From Planctomycetaceae bacterium (GTDB lineage: Bacteria; Planctomycetota; Planctomycetia; Pirellulales; Pirellulaceae), in the NCBI GenBank assembly GCA_002723275.1, contig PBNZ01000039.1:1-55323 (forward strand): a stretch of 55,323 nt of DNA, in the 5' to 3' direction. Positions within the stretch are counted from its first letter, which is position 1. The number at the start of each line of letters is the position of its first letter. Positions 42,932 through 50,490 of this stretch are shown piece by piece. The position numbers and the translations under genes are program-made. The notes beneath the pieces are model-generated. The model worked only from the letters and a program-made list of their open reading frames with translations. It was not told the DNA's origin and searched no databases.

Positions 42932-43374
42932 TCATGCCGCCTCGGGAAAATCCGATTCATTACTCTGAATCAAGCCCCCAACGGATTTATCCAGAATCCA
43001 CGTTCGACTCGTTCCGATGGTGACGTCTATGCCAGTTGTGTAGACAAAAAAGAAAACAGCCATGGGTTGGCTTGAACTCGTGCTCATTCCGAAATATGCA
43101 GTTTTCGGGATTGGCAACAGCGGATTTCGTAAAACGATTGCTGTGATTCCGCGTTCGTAAATCCAGGAGAATGGGATGATCGCTGCCCGGGCCAGCCCGT
43201 TCCAGTGTGCCAAAGACTCGACTCAAGACGAATGACCTTTGCGACGATGAGGTCTGTGGTCTTGCGTTTGTTTCGATCGAGGGCGAGGCCGAATGACGAC
43301 CCATCGATTGCAAACGCCAGTAAAATCGATGGTCGAATGTCGTGGTTTCTGATCGTCTCGCAACGTTGTTCCAC
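42932..43374 (-). pseudogene. Possible decayed gene, unrecognised
   Basis: The 723 bases between the surface-protein gene and the plus-strand gene at 43570 have no intact gene. On the minus strand, two frames look protein-like in succession: RPSILLAFAIDGSSFGLALDR in one (around 43270-43340), then a stretch from GLARAAIIPFSWIYERG to GIDVTIGTSRTWILDKSVGG in another (43213 to 42932), ending at a proper stop. A single frameshift near 43210 would join them. No start codon with a ribosome-binding site is seen and I do not recognise the family. Chance open frames remain a real alternative. Confidence 0.25.
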
Positions 43375-43569
43375 TTGCGGACGAATCTGCTCTGACTAAA
43401 TTAGGTGAGCTTGCAATCGTTGTCCCAGGGTTGTTCTGGCATTGTTCAGCGCTGAGCCTCTTTGAGGCGTTGATCGTTGGGAGAGTACGATACCGGTCAA
43501 AACCGAAATCGCTGATGGTTGACGCGAGGGATCTCGTGCCAGCTTCGGAAATGTCGCAAGGAGCTCACG

Positions 43570-45072
43570 ATGGATCTACCGAAAAAACAGAGATTCTCAT
43601 TGTCGATTCCGGGGCTCCCTGAGTTGCAAGAGATGGTGCACTCCTTTGCCGAACAAACATTGCAATTCGCAGAGTTTGATGAAGGAGAGGTGGCAAAACT
43701 TGCTGCAGCCTTGGGGGCCGCTGTTCGTTTGGTGGAGGCGGCCGTTGAGAAGGGGGGAGATGTCGGATTGCCAGTCACGATTGCGGCAACGATCGACGAC
43801 GTTGCCGTTGAGTTTGCGGTTCTTGAGCAAGGTCGCCCTCTGGGCGAGGGTGATGAAAACCAGGGTGTCGGAGACATTCCAGAACGAATTCGACCCTCCC
43901 GGATCTTCGATCGAGTCTGGTGGGTACACCGAGGTCCGGCCGGGTCCGAGTTGCATCTGCGCAAGACACGACCCCACCCCGAAATCTCAATACTGACCGC
44001 CGCCGCGGTACGGTACGATGCGGAAGCGAGTGAGCGAGTTGAACAAGAGTCGGAGACCGAGCCCTCGGGTGAATATCGTATGCGACCCTTCCAGGAAGGC
44101 GATGCTCTGGAGATTTCTCGCTGCATCTATGAGGCCTACGGCTACACCTATCCAAACCCCGATCTGTTTTATCCCGAGCGGATCATTGCACTCAATCGCG
44201 ATGGTCGATTGCGATCATTAGTCGCCGAATCGCCCGGCGGCGATGTCGTCGGACATTATGCACTCGAACGACCCGATCTTGGCCCGATCGCTGAGTCTGG
44301 CCAGGCTGTCGTACATCACGCACACCGGGGCCACGGCCTGATGCGTTTAATGCGCACTGCGGTCGAAGAAGACGGCCGCCGTCTCGGATTGCTTGGGATT
44401 TGGAGCCAACCAACGGCCCGACACCCCTTCAGTCAGAAGATGAATCTTGGTTTCGGATCCGTCCCCTGTGGACTGTCAATCGGGACCACACCGGCCTCGA
44501 CCGTACTACGGGGTGATGAAGATCAGCATGATGATAAGCCTCTGCGGCAGTCTTGCTTTTTGTATTGGCATCCGTTGACCCCAGAGGAGCCCCTGACGGC
44601 AAGCATTCCCGAGTCGTTTTTGCCAATCGTGACGGAACTCTACGAAGTACGCGGGCGTGAGGTCAAGTTTGAGACCGAGCTGCGATACGCTCCATCGTTT
44701 GCTGATGTTGCTGCAGCTGTCCACACGGTCTTCGATCATGTTCGCAACCTGGGGCGAATCTGGGTTGATGGAATCGGAGATAGTACAGCAGACGTGATCG
44801 ACGAAGCCGTTCGCGTCATGCAGGAAGCCGCCGGTGCCGAATTTGTATTCGTTGATCTGCCAATCGATGATCCGGCGTGCGCCGTGACGGCAACTGAATT
44901 GTTGAGTGATGGATTTCTATTCTCCGGGATCGGCCCACGCTTCCATGTCCGAGGTGATACCGCCGAGGATTCGCTACGCCTGCAAAAACCGTTAGCCGGC
45001 TTTGATCGAGAGGGGCTGGTTGCGGAGGGAGAACTCGGGCAAAAACTGGTTGATTTCATCCTTGGTGCATAG
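43570..45072 (+). CDS. Degenerate RsbW-like ATPase / GNAT acetyltransferase fusion
   Basis: A 500-residue protein. Residues about 5-140 align by pattern with anti-sigma-factor-type HATPase domains (strand-helix start, a long helix LAAALGAAVRLVEAAVEKG, then IDDVAVEFAVLEQGRPL), but the N-box Glu/Asn expected in the helix is missing, so ATP binding is doubtful. Residues about 168-290 form a GNAT domain: YRMRPFQEGDALEI, then HHAHRGHGLMRLMRTAV, whose RGHGL is the acetyl-CoA loop. The last 200 residues look like a second, GNAT-like or related domain. ATG 43570 is set by AAGGAG six bases upstream. It stands alone, after a gene-poor stretch and 297 bases before the next gene, so it is probably its own unit. 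Confidence 0.7.
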   Translation: MDLPKKQRFSLSIPGLPELQEMVHSFAEQTLQFAEFDEGEVAKLAAALGAAVRLVEAAVEKGGDVGLPVTIAATIDDVAVEFAVLEQGRPLGEGDENQGVGDIPERIRPSRIFDRVWWVHRGPAGSELHLRKTRPHPEISILTAAAVRYDAEASERVEQESETEPSGEYRMRPFQEGDALEISRCIYEAYGYTYPNPDLFYPERIIALNRDGRLRSLVAESPGGDVVGHYALERPDLGPIAESGQAVVHHAHRGHGLMRLMRTAVEEDGRRLGLLGIWSQPTARHPFSQKMNLGFGSVPCGLSIGTTPASTVLRGDEDQHDDKPLRQSCFLYWHPLTPEEPLTASIPESFLPIVTELYEVRGREVKFETELRYAPSFADVAAAVHTVFDHVRNLGRIWVDGIGDSTADVIDEAVRVMQEAAGAEFVFVDLPIDDPACAVTATELLSDGFLFSGIGPRFHVRGDTAEDSLRLQKPLAGFDREGLVAEGELGQKLVDFILGA

Positions 45073-45369
45073 CTCGAATAAGCTGAGACTCGAGAGGATG
45101 GGCGTAGCTCGAGAGAGCGGAATTCCCTAGGAGGCAGCAGGGGAAAAAACTGCGCTAAGAAATCTAACAACACGGTTGAAGATATTACCGCGGGTGTCGC
45201 TTGGATGTCCGGTCGGATCGCGATAACGGGTCGTATTCCCTTGAGGGCAGCGTTAGTAGCAGCCGTAAGAAGGAAATGCTTGACGACATTTACGCTTGAT
45301 TGTTAGAATAGGAAGCTCGGAACTCTGTATTATTCCTTTGGCCAAATCCAATGGGTTTGGGATACAAAG
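45073..45369 (+). promoter_or_regulatory. Intergenic region with candidate sigma-70 promoter for the 45370-50220 group
   Basis: These 297 bases separate the GNAT fusion gene from the small His/Cys-rich gene. TTGACG (45280-45285) and TAGAAT (45304-45309), 18 bases apart, make a good sigma-70-type pair about 60 bases upstream of the ATG at 45370. The first 60 bases repeat the word TAGCTCGA twice, and CTCGAGAG occurs as a direct repeat. I looked for a Zur- or Fur-type palindrome overlapping the promoter and saw none. Confidence 0.45.
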
Positions 45370-45741
45370 ATGCATCTTCGTCGGAATCCTATCGGCCTCT
45401 TCGCATGCGGCGTTTTCGTCTTAGTGTCGCTCGTTGGTCAGGGATTGCACTTTCTTCCAAGTGCCAGTCACGATACGTCGCAGTCACATGCGTGTAGTCA
45501 TTGTCACCATCATGTGACAACACCGTCGGACGACTCCGAATCGACTAGCCTCGCCGAAGACTGTCCCATTTGTCGCTTTCTAGCTCAGGCGCAGATTCAA
45601 ACCGATTTGCGCATCGAGCTGACTCTCACCAACAGTTGTTCGCTGTTGAATGATCGCCAGCCCCTAAGGCTGGCGCTTCCTCTTGTTTCGCTGCACTTGG
45701 CCCGCGCCCCGCCGCTTGCCAACAACTCTAGCAACGGCTGA
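45370..45741 (+). CDS. Small exported His/Cys-rich protein, possibly metal-binding
   Basis: A 123-residue protein with a signal peptide or anchor (about 8-30, LFACGVFVLVSLVGQGLHFL). The mature part holds HACSHCHHHV (about residues 40-49) and CPICRF (about 65-70), giving four Cys and several His in 30 residues, which is the type of cluster that binds zinc, copper or another soft metal. The rest is Leu-rich. It is the first gene behind the candidate promoter at 45280-45309 and precedes the DUF1559 gene by 226 bases. Family not recognised with certainty; such short proteins are often upstream of metal-handling genes in planctomycetes. The metal-binding role is inference. Confidence 0.65.
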   Translation: MHLRRNPIGLFACGVFVLVSLVGQGLHFLPSASHDTSQSHACSHCHHHVTTPSDDSESTSLAEDCPICRFLAQAQIQTDLRIELTLTNSCSLLNDRQPLRLALPLVSLHLARAPPLANNSSNG

Positions 45742-45967
45742 TACCAAACTGTCTTCGCGGCTATTGAGTGACGCGGTTTGGCTTCAGCAGGTCTCGCATT
45801 AGCGAGCCTCAAATCCATCAGGTTCGATGGTGAGTTAATCGCGTTGCAGCCGGTATCCTCTTGGAACACGCTTCGTATGCAGTCCATGGATACAATTCGC
45901 ATCGGCCAATTAGCTCTTTGAGGATCGCTCTGTCCCGTGACAGTCAACAAGAGTGAAGCGAAAGACG

Positions 45968-47074
45968 ATGAGCATGGAATTCAATCGTCGGTGTTCCCGA
46001 GCGTTCACGCTCGTGGAATTACTGGTTGTCATCGCGATTATTGGCATCCTGGTTTTGTTGCTGCTTCCAGCGGTTAACGCGGCTCGTGAATCAGCACGAA
46101 ACACGCAATGCAAAAACAATATCCGCCAACTGGCTTTGGCCGTGGTGAACTATGAGGGTGCGCACCGACGTTTTCCGGTGTCGCAGACAGCGAGTGGTCA
46201 ACGTAATAAAGACGGTAGTTGCCAGGGAGGCTTCTACAGTTGGCACGCAAGAATTTTACCTTTCATTGAAGCTCAAAACGTGTTTGAAGAAATTGATTTT
46301 AAGATCGATCTGGCGGACACCTGCAATGATGGTGATGATGGATTGATCAGTGCTTCTCATCCGCACGCAAAGGTTTCAGTGACGACGATCGATACCTTCC
46401 TTTGTCCTTCTGACGGGACCGACTTGAGCCAGTCAGACATTATGGGAATTGACACGGCTCCCGACAGCTATGCTGGCAACGCTGGGTGGCCGTCGCTCGC
46501 AACAGGATTCCAAGGAGAGCGTAAGACCCCGGCAAAATACAACGGCCTAATCAATGTCGTAAACCCACGTCGAAAGAATGACTTCCAGCCGAAGCAAGCT
46601 GTACGCGCCAAGCAAGTCGTGGATGGGCTTTCGAAGACCGCTTGCGTTGCCGAACGGCTAATCCAGCAGGGCAGATCTCAGCAGCAGATATTGGAGGGCT
46701 CGTCGAAAACCTTGTCGTACCACTTGACGGAACGGCCCCGTACGATGGCTGAAATGGCTGATCGCTGTAGTCCAGAGCACACACACGCCGATCTCTCTAA
46801 TTCGGCCTACCTGGGCCGCAGCTGGCTTTCAGGCTGGGCACCGACCGGTCCAACCTACATGCACGTTAAGGCGCCGAATACGAATCATTGCCACTTTAGT
46901 CACAGTTTTAGTACTGGCGATTTCGTGGTCACCCCAACTAGCAATCATTTCGGTGGCGTGAACGTCGCTTTTGCTGATGGGCATGTTCGCTTTATCCCCG
47001 ACGATGTGACACCAGAGATTTGGTGGGCCATGGGTAGCCGAAACGGGAGAGACTTAGTCAATGAATACTATTAA
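45968..47074 (+). CDS. DUF1559 protein with prepilin-type N-terminus
   Basis: A 368-residue protein of the planctomycete-expanded DUF1559 family. AFTLVELLVVIAIIGILVLLLLPAV is the type IV prepilin cleavage/methylation signal and helix (from about residue 12), followed by the family's ARESARNTQCKNNIRQL. The C-terminus has NHFGGVNVAFADGHVRFI, the usual H-x-G-G-x-N-x-A-F-x-D-G motif. Such proteins resemble pseudopilins that are assembled at the cell envelope; their function is unknown. ATG 45968 is used; a GTG at 45953 adds five residues and ATG 45974 removes two. The next gene starts within its last 14 bases, so the two are translationally linked. Confidence 0.88.
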   Translation: MSMEFNRRCSRAFTLVELLVVIAIIGILVLLLLPAVNAARESARNTQCKNNIRQLALAVVNYEGAHRRFPVSQTASGQRNKDGSCQGGFYSWHARILPFIEAQNVFEEIDFKIDLADTCNDGDDGLISASHPHAKVSVTTIDTFLCPSDGTDLSQSDIMGIDTAPDSYAGNAGWPSLATGFQGERKTPAKYNGLINVVNPRRKNDFQPKQAVRAKQVVDGLSKTACVAERLIQQGRSQQQILEGSSKTLSYHLTERPRTMAEMADRCSPEHTHADLSNSAYLGRSWLSGWAPTGPTYMHVKAPNTNHCHFSHSFSTGDFVVTPTSNHFGGVNVAFADGHVRFIPDDVTPEIWWAMGSRNGRDLVNEYY

Positions 47075-48209
47075 TCGCACACAGCATCGTGAGAGTCGCA
47101 GGTGGACGGTAATTGCCGTCGCTGTGGTATGGATGATTGGGCTGGCATCGACGCCCATGGCTTTCGCTCAGTTTGGTCACTCCGATATCGATTTTGCTCT
47201 CGAAGGCAATAAACTGATCACCGATAAAAGGGTTTACGATTCATATTTTCCAATGTTTGGCATCTCCAGGCATTTTAACTCCAACCCAGGTTTCGCGGCG
47301 GAATTGGACGGCCTGGGAACGGTGGGGCCGGGTCGTGAAGTCGTGTACGACGTGTTAGACGCCTTGTACTTTTGGGATGGAGCTCAGTTCGTATCGCCTG
47401 ACGACGAAGTTCGAATTCGTATCGACAATAATCCTCGAGGCTCGCATTCCACTGTCGTTGGTGCGGTGAGCAGCGAACAGCCAGGTTCGAGTGATCCTCC
47501 CGCTAACCGCATTGCCGCTTCCTCGGACCTCGGAGAAGTGCATTCCCATGTGAATTTTTTCCTGGAGTCGGGGGACGAGGATCCACCCGTCGGTGCTTAC
47601 GGATTGAAGATCGCGATCTCGACGGATACTGAGCAGATTATTGATTCTGAGCCGGTATTCGTCGTGTTCAATTATGGTCTCGAGGAACTTCAATTTGATG
47701 AGAGCCTTGTTCTCTACGAAGGCTTACTTGATTCGACAGGAATTCTTGGCGATTTGAATCAGGACGGAGCGCTCGACGTTGGTGACATCGATATGCTGAC
47801 GGCCGCTGTCTTAAGGAATGAAACTTCATCTGAGTTCGACCTTAATGCAGACAATAAAGTTAACCAAGAAGACCGCCAGGAATGGGTGAAGGTGCTTCGA
47901 GCAACCTATTTCGGCGATTCTGATCTCGACGGGGATTTCGACAGTAGTGACCTCATCGTCGTGTTTGCAGCGGGCAAGTACGAATCCGGTGATCCCGCAA
48001 TGTGGCGAGACGGCGATTGGGATGGAAATGGATTGTTCGAAACAAGCGATTTGGTGATGGCTTTGAAGGACGGTGGCTATGAGCAACCATCGAATGCTCA
48101 TGCCGCTGTGCCGGAACCAAACGCGATTTTGATATTCGGATTTGGGGCAATCGCTTTACTTAACGCCAAAATGAGAAATGGCAGACATCAAAGAAAGGAG
48201 GGACACTAA
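47061..48209 (+). CDS. PEP-CTERM protein with GHSDIDF domain and dockerin-like tail
   Basis: A 382-residue exported protein. Residues 1-35 are a signal peptide ending TPMAFA|QFG. The domain from about 37 to 220 begins GHSDIDFALEGNKL and ends VFVVFNYGLEE, and is shared with the next gene. Residues about 230-350 are the paired EF-hand-like dockerin repeats of planctomycetes (GDLNQDGALDVGDIDML, GDWDGNGLFETSDLVMAL). The end is VPEP, a hydrophobic helix, then a basic tail of about 13 residues: a PEP-CTERM sorting signal for the exosortase encoded at 2158. The family resembles Zur-repressed PEP-CTERM proteins (all3515 type) as I remember them, which would suggest zinc regulation; this needs checking. 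Confidence 0.82.
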   Translation: MNTINRTQHRESRRWTVIAVAVVWMIGLASTPMAFAQFGHSDIDFALEGNKLITDKRVYDSYFPMFGISRHFNSNPGFAAELDGLGTVGPGREVVYDVLDALYFWDGAQFVSPDDEVRIRIDNNPRGSHSTVVGAVSSEQPGSSDPPANRIAASSDLGEVHSHVNFFLESGDEDPPVGAYGLKIAISTDTEQIIDSEPVFVVFNYGLEELQFDESLVLYEGLLDSTGILGDLNQDGALDVGDIDMLTAAVLRNETSSEFDLNADNKVNQEDRQEWVKVLRATYFGDSDLDGDFDSSDLIVVFAAGKYESGDPAMWRDGDWDGNGLFETSDLVMALKDGGYEQPSNAHAAVPEPNAILIFGFGAIALLNAKMRNGRHQRKEGH

Positions 48210-48291
48210 TCGAGTAATATCACGGGAAACAATAGGTTTTAATGATTTTTAGATGATTTCTTTTGAGAAAACTACTTTGGAGAAACGCAAA

Positions 48292-49038
48292 ATGAGTATC
48301 GATAAATTGAACGTGTGGGTCCGATCGATTTGCACGTGTGCTGTTGTCATCGCAATGAGCGGAATTGCTTATGCTGGTGAGGGCCATACTGATGTCGAAT
48401 TTGCCTACGAGGATGGGAAAATCGCCGTTGAATTTGGCGATGAAGGTCCGGTCTTCGAAGGTGATTTCCCCACAGAGGGCATCGACTTGCAATATACGTC
48501 TGAACCCGGTTTTGCTTCCGAACTTGAAGAAGGTATGGGAATCGGAGCCGAGGACCAGATCATTTATAACGTGGTTAGTGATCTCATGTATTGGAACGAA
48601 GGCTTCCAAGCAGCTCCCAATAACGCTGAAATTCGCATCATTAATCGTCCGCCAGCACCCTTGGTACCGGACACGATTATCGGAGCAGCAACGGGCGATC
48701 AAGATGGCAGTTTTGATCCCGCCGTTAATCGTATCGGGAACGCAGAATTGGATGGAGATTTCCATTCCGATCTGGACATCTTTCTGGATCCCAAAGGTGA
48801 ATCCGCTGATCCTTCGATGTACGGTGCCTACGGTTTTATGATTACTCTCGGCACTGATGCCGAAGGAATCGCAGACTCCGATCCTTTCGCTATGGTTTTC
48901 AATTATGGTTTAGATGAAGAGACGTTCGAAGAAGGCGTTGAAGCGATGGCTAATCTGGTACCGGAGCCAACGGGTTCCGTATCGATCCTACTGGCCCTCG
49001 CAAGTGGACTCGCTTGCTTCCGACGCCGAAAGGGCTAA
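48292..49038 (+). CDS. PEP-CTERM protein with GHTDVEF domain (paralogue of 47061-48209)
   Basis: A 248-residue exported protein with a signal peptide ending GIAYA|GEG. Its domain runs from GHTDVEFAYEDGK to AMVFNYGLDEETFEEG and matches the core domain of the upstream gene in order and motifs (GFA.ELE..G.G, VVSDLMYWNEGF, AEIRI, YGAYGFMITLGTDA). It lacks the dockerin-like tail and ends directly in VPEP, a hydrophobic helix and FRRRKG, a textbook PEP-CTERM signal. The ATG is set by GGAG nine bases upstream; a TTG/ATG start at 48253 would add 13 charged residues before the signal peptide. Tandem duplication with loss or gain of the dockerin part is likely. Confidence 0.85.
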   Translation: MSIDKLNVWVRSICTCAVVIAMSGIAYAGEGHTDVEFAYEDGKIAVEFGDEGPVFEGDFPTEGIDLQYTSEPGFASELEEGMGIGAEDQIIYNVVSDLMYWNEGFQAAPNNAEIRIINRPPAPLVPDTIIGAATGDQDGSFDPAVNRIGNAELDGDFHSDLDIFLDPKGESADPSMYGAYGFMITLGTDAEGIADSDPFAMVFNYGLDEETFEEGVEAMANLVPEPTGSVSILLALASGLACFRRRKG

Positions 49039-49056
49039 ACCGAAAGGTTTGCTTTT

Positions 49057-49650
49057 ATGTTTCGAAAGAGGCCACATACAGGATGTGTGACGGAGCAGAT
49101 CGATCGGTTGCCTGAGGAGAACGGCAACCGATGTTGCTCTTTTCCGGCGGATCACCTGCGTCAGTGTTGGCAGGTGATCTCGCTGGTAGGCCTGACATTG
49201 ATTGGCACGGGCTGTATGCCGACTGAATCAAACAGTCCGTTGTCACCCCCTGCGAAGAAACTGCAGGCGGGGCTGGTCCCGCAGGCGAGAGGGTATCAAT
49301 CGATTTCTGAATTCGAACTGGCGGAATTGGTGAGCACGACTCAGGAGCCGGTACTCGTTGAGTTTGGTGTGGACTTTAACTGTTCTCGGTGCGAACAAAT
49401 GGCACCCGTTTTGAATGATCTCGGCGAAAGATTCGGCGATCAGGTGAAGATTGTGCGTTCTGGTTACGATCGATCTTCCACACTGCAAGCTCAGCTTGGT
49501 TTGAATGTTTGCCCGAGCTATTTGATTTACCTCGACGGGAATTTAGTTGATCGCCATGTAGGACCTGCCATGCTTCCTGTCTTGTCTTCGAAGCTGTTAC
49601 GTCTCGTTCCAGAGTCGAGTCCAAAACCGGTTTTAACGCCCACCCGTTAG
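49057..49650 (+). CDS. Thioredoxin-like lipoprotein
   Basis: A 197-residue protein with a lipobox-like LIGTGC (Cys53) after a hydrophobic stretch, then a thioredoxin fold with FNCSRCEQM, the redox pair Cys109/Cys112. The usual Trp and Gly-Pro are replaced: the active site is C-S-R-C, not WCGPC. VCPSYLIYLDG has the cis-Pro. It should be a periplasm-facing thiol-disulfide protein. The N-terminus before the lipobox is long (52 residues), so either an internal start exists or the segment is not a classical lipoprotein signal. AAGG lies nine bases before ATG 49057. It is 18 bases after the PEP-CTERM gene. Confidence 0.75.
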   Translation: MFRKRPHTGCVTEQIDRLPEENGNRCCSFPADHLRQCWQVISLVGLTLIGTGCMPTESNSPLSPPAKKLQAGLVPQARGYQSISEFELAELVSTTQEPVLVEFGVDFNCSRCEQMAPVLNDLGERFGDQVKIVRSGYDRSSTLQAQLGLNVCPSYLIYLDGNLVDRHVGPAMLPVLSSKLLRLVPESSPKPVLTPTR

Positions 49651-49764
49651 ATGCCGATGGTTAGCTCCCAAGGTGATCTTGGTAACGTATATGGTGACTT
49701 TTGATCCGATTGATGATTAGTTTTGGATATGTATCATCCTTTAAGACATCAAAGAGATTCATCG

Positions 49765-50220
49765 ATGGTCTGCCGGTCAATACTCGTGTTGTTTCTGTTG
49801 GCCTACTTGTCTGTAGTGGGATGTAACAGTGCGGAAAATCAGTTGGTAGAGGATAGCCATAGCCACGTCCCTAAGACGAACGCTCAGATTCCCTTTGAGG
49901 TATTAATCGTCGATATATCCGGGAAATGCGATGCGATCAAAGTAGCCTTCGAGGAAGACAGGAAGGATGAAGCTCATGATCCACTGCATGAGATCGGGTA
50001 TCTCATCGCAAAACTGCCGGACGCAGCGAGGGAAGAGAATTTGAGTCCATCCGAATTGGACCAGGTCAAGGCTGCGTCGGATCAGCTAATGATCGCCTTT
50101 GGGAAAGTAGATGCCTTGTTTCACGGCGACGAACGCGGTGTCGAATACAATCAAGTCGAACCCGATGTGCAAAATGCATTGGCCGTGTTGAAGGAAAAGG
50201 CGAATCCCAAAAAAGAATAG
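49765..50220 (+). CDS. Small lipoprotein with His-x-His motif
   Basis: A 151-residue protein with a lipoprotein signal (residues 1-20, core SILVLFLLAYLS and lipobox VVGC, Cys20). The mature part starts with SHSHVPK, then an all-helical domain with DEAHDPLHEIGYLIAKLPD and ALFHGDERGVEY. The His positions (HSH, H-x-x-x-H, H) could bind a metal. The ATG at 49765 gives an ideal signal length; TTG 49723 or ATG 49729 would add a 12-14-residue polar extension. It closes the group starting at 45370. I recall similar small lipoproteins beside metal transport genes in planctomycetes, but cannot verify that here. Confidence 0.7.
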   Translation: MVCRSILVLFLLAYLSVVGCNSAENQLVEDSHSHVPKTNAQIPFEVLIVDISGKCDAIKVAFEEDRKDEAHDPLHEIGYLIAKLPDAAREENLSPSELDQVKAASDQLMIAFGKVDALFHGDERGVEYNQVEPDVQNALAVLKEKANPKKE

Positions 50221-50490
50221 ACCTACTTCTGTTCTTGAGCCGTATCGCATCAATCGAAGGTGAGCAGTACCAATGCCATCGCCCGCCATGAATCGATTCA
50301 TGGCATGAAGATGAACTGCCGTTTTCGATGGCTCTGAAGGCCATCCATGGCTTAATAGCGATCGGTTGTTGTCCTCGAGTTGTGTATCGATTTTCTTGTG
50401 GGAAGCTGTGTCCTCGGTAGATAGGTCGGTCTGATTTTCGGCGAAATTAAATTCGTCGACTCGCGCGAAGATGGACTCCACCTTTCTTTG
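50221..50490. other. Gap between convergent genes containing a 20-bp perfect palindrome
   Basis: A region without genes between the plus-strand lipoprotein gene and the decayed minus-strand gene. It holds a perfect 20-base palindrome, GCCATGAATCGATTCATGGC (50285-50304), and a second inverted repeat, GATGGC (50327-50332) with GCCATC (50340-50345). Neither is followed by a T-run, so a rho-independent terminator is not clear. The palindrome could bind a dimeric protein or form a cruciform. Confidence 0.45.

Noticed and set aside
43497-44126. 209-residue minus-strand frame over the ATPase/GNAT fusion gene
   Set aside because: Low-complexity Ser/Arg/Ala-rich translation, typical of an antisense shadow; the plus strand has a ribosome-binding site and a GNAT motif.
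44736-45173. 145-residue minus-strand frame at the end of the fusion gene
   Set aside because: Ser/Pro/Arg-rich antisense translation without features.
45250-45369. Zur or Fur box upstream of the His/Cys-rich gene
   Set aside because: No palindrome resembling the known consensus sequences was seen around the candidate promoter.
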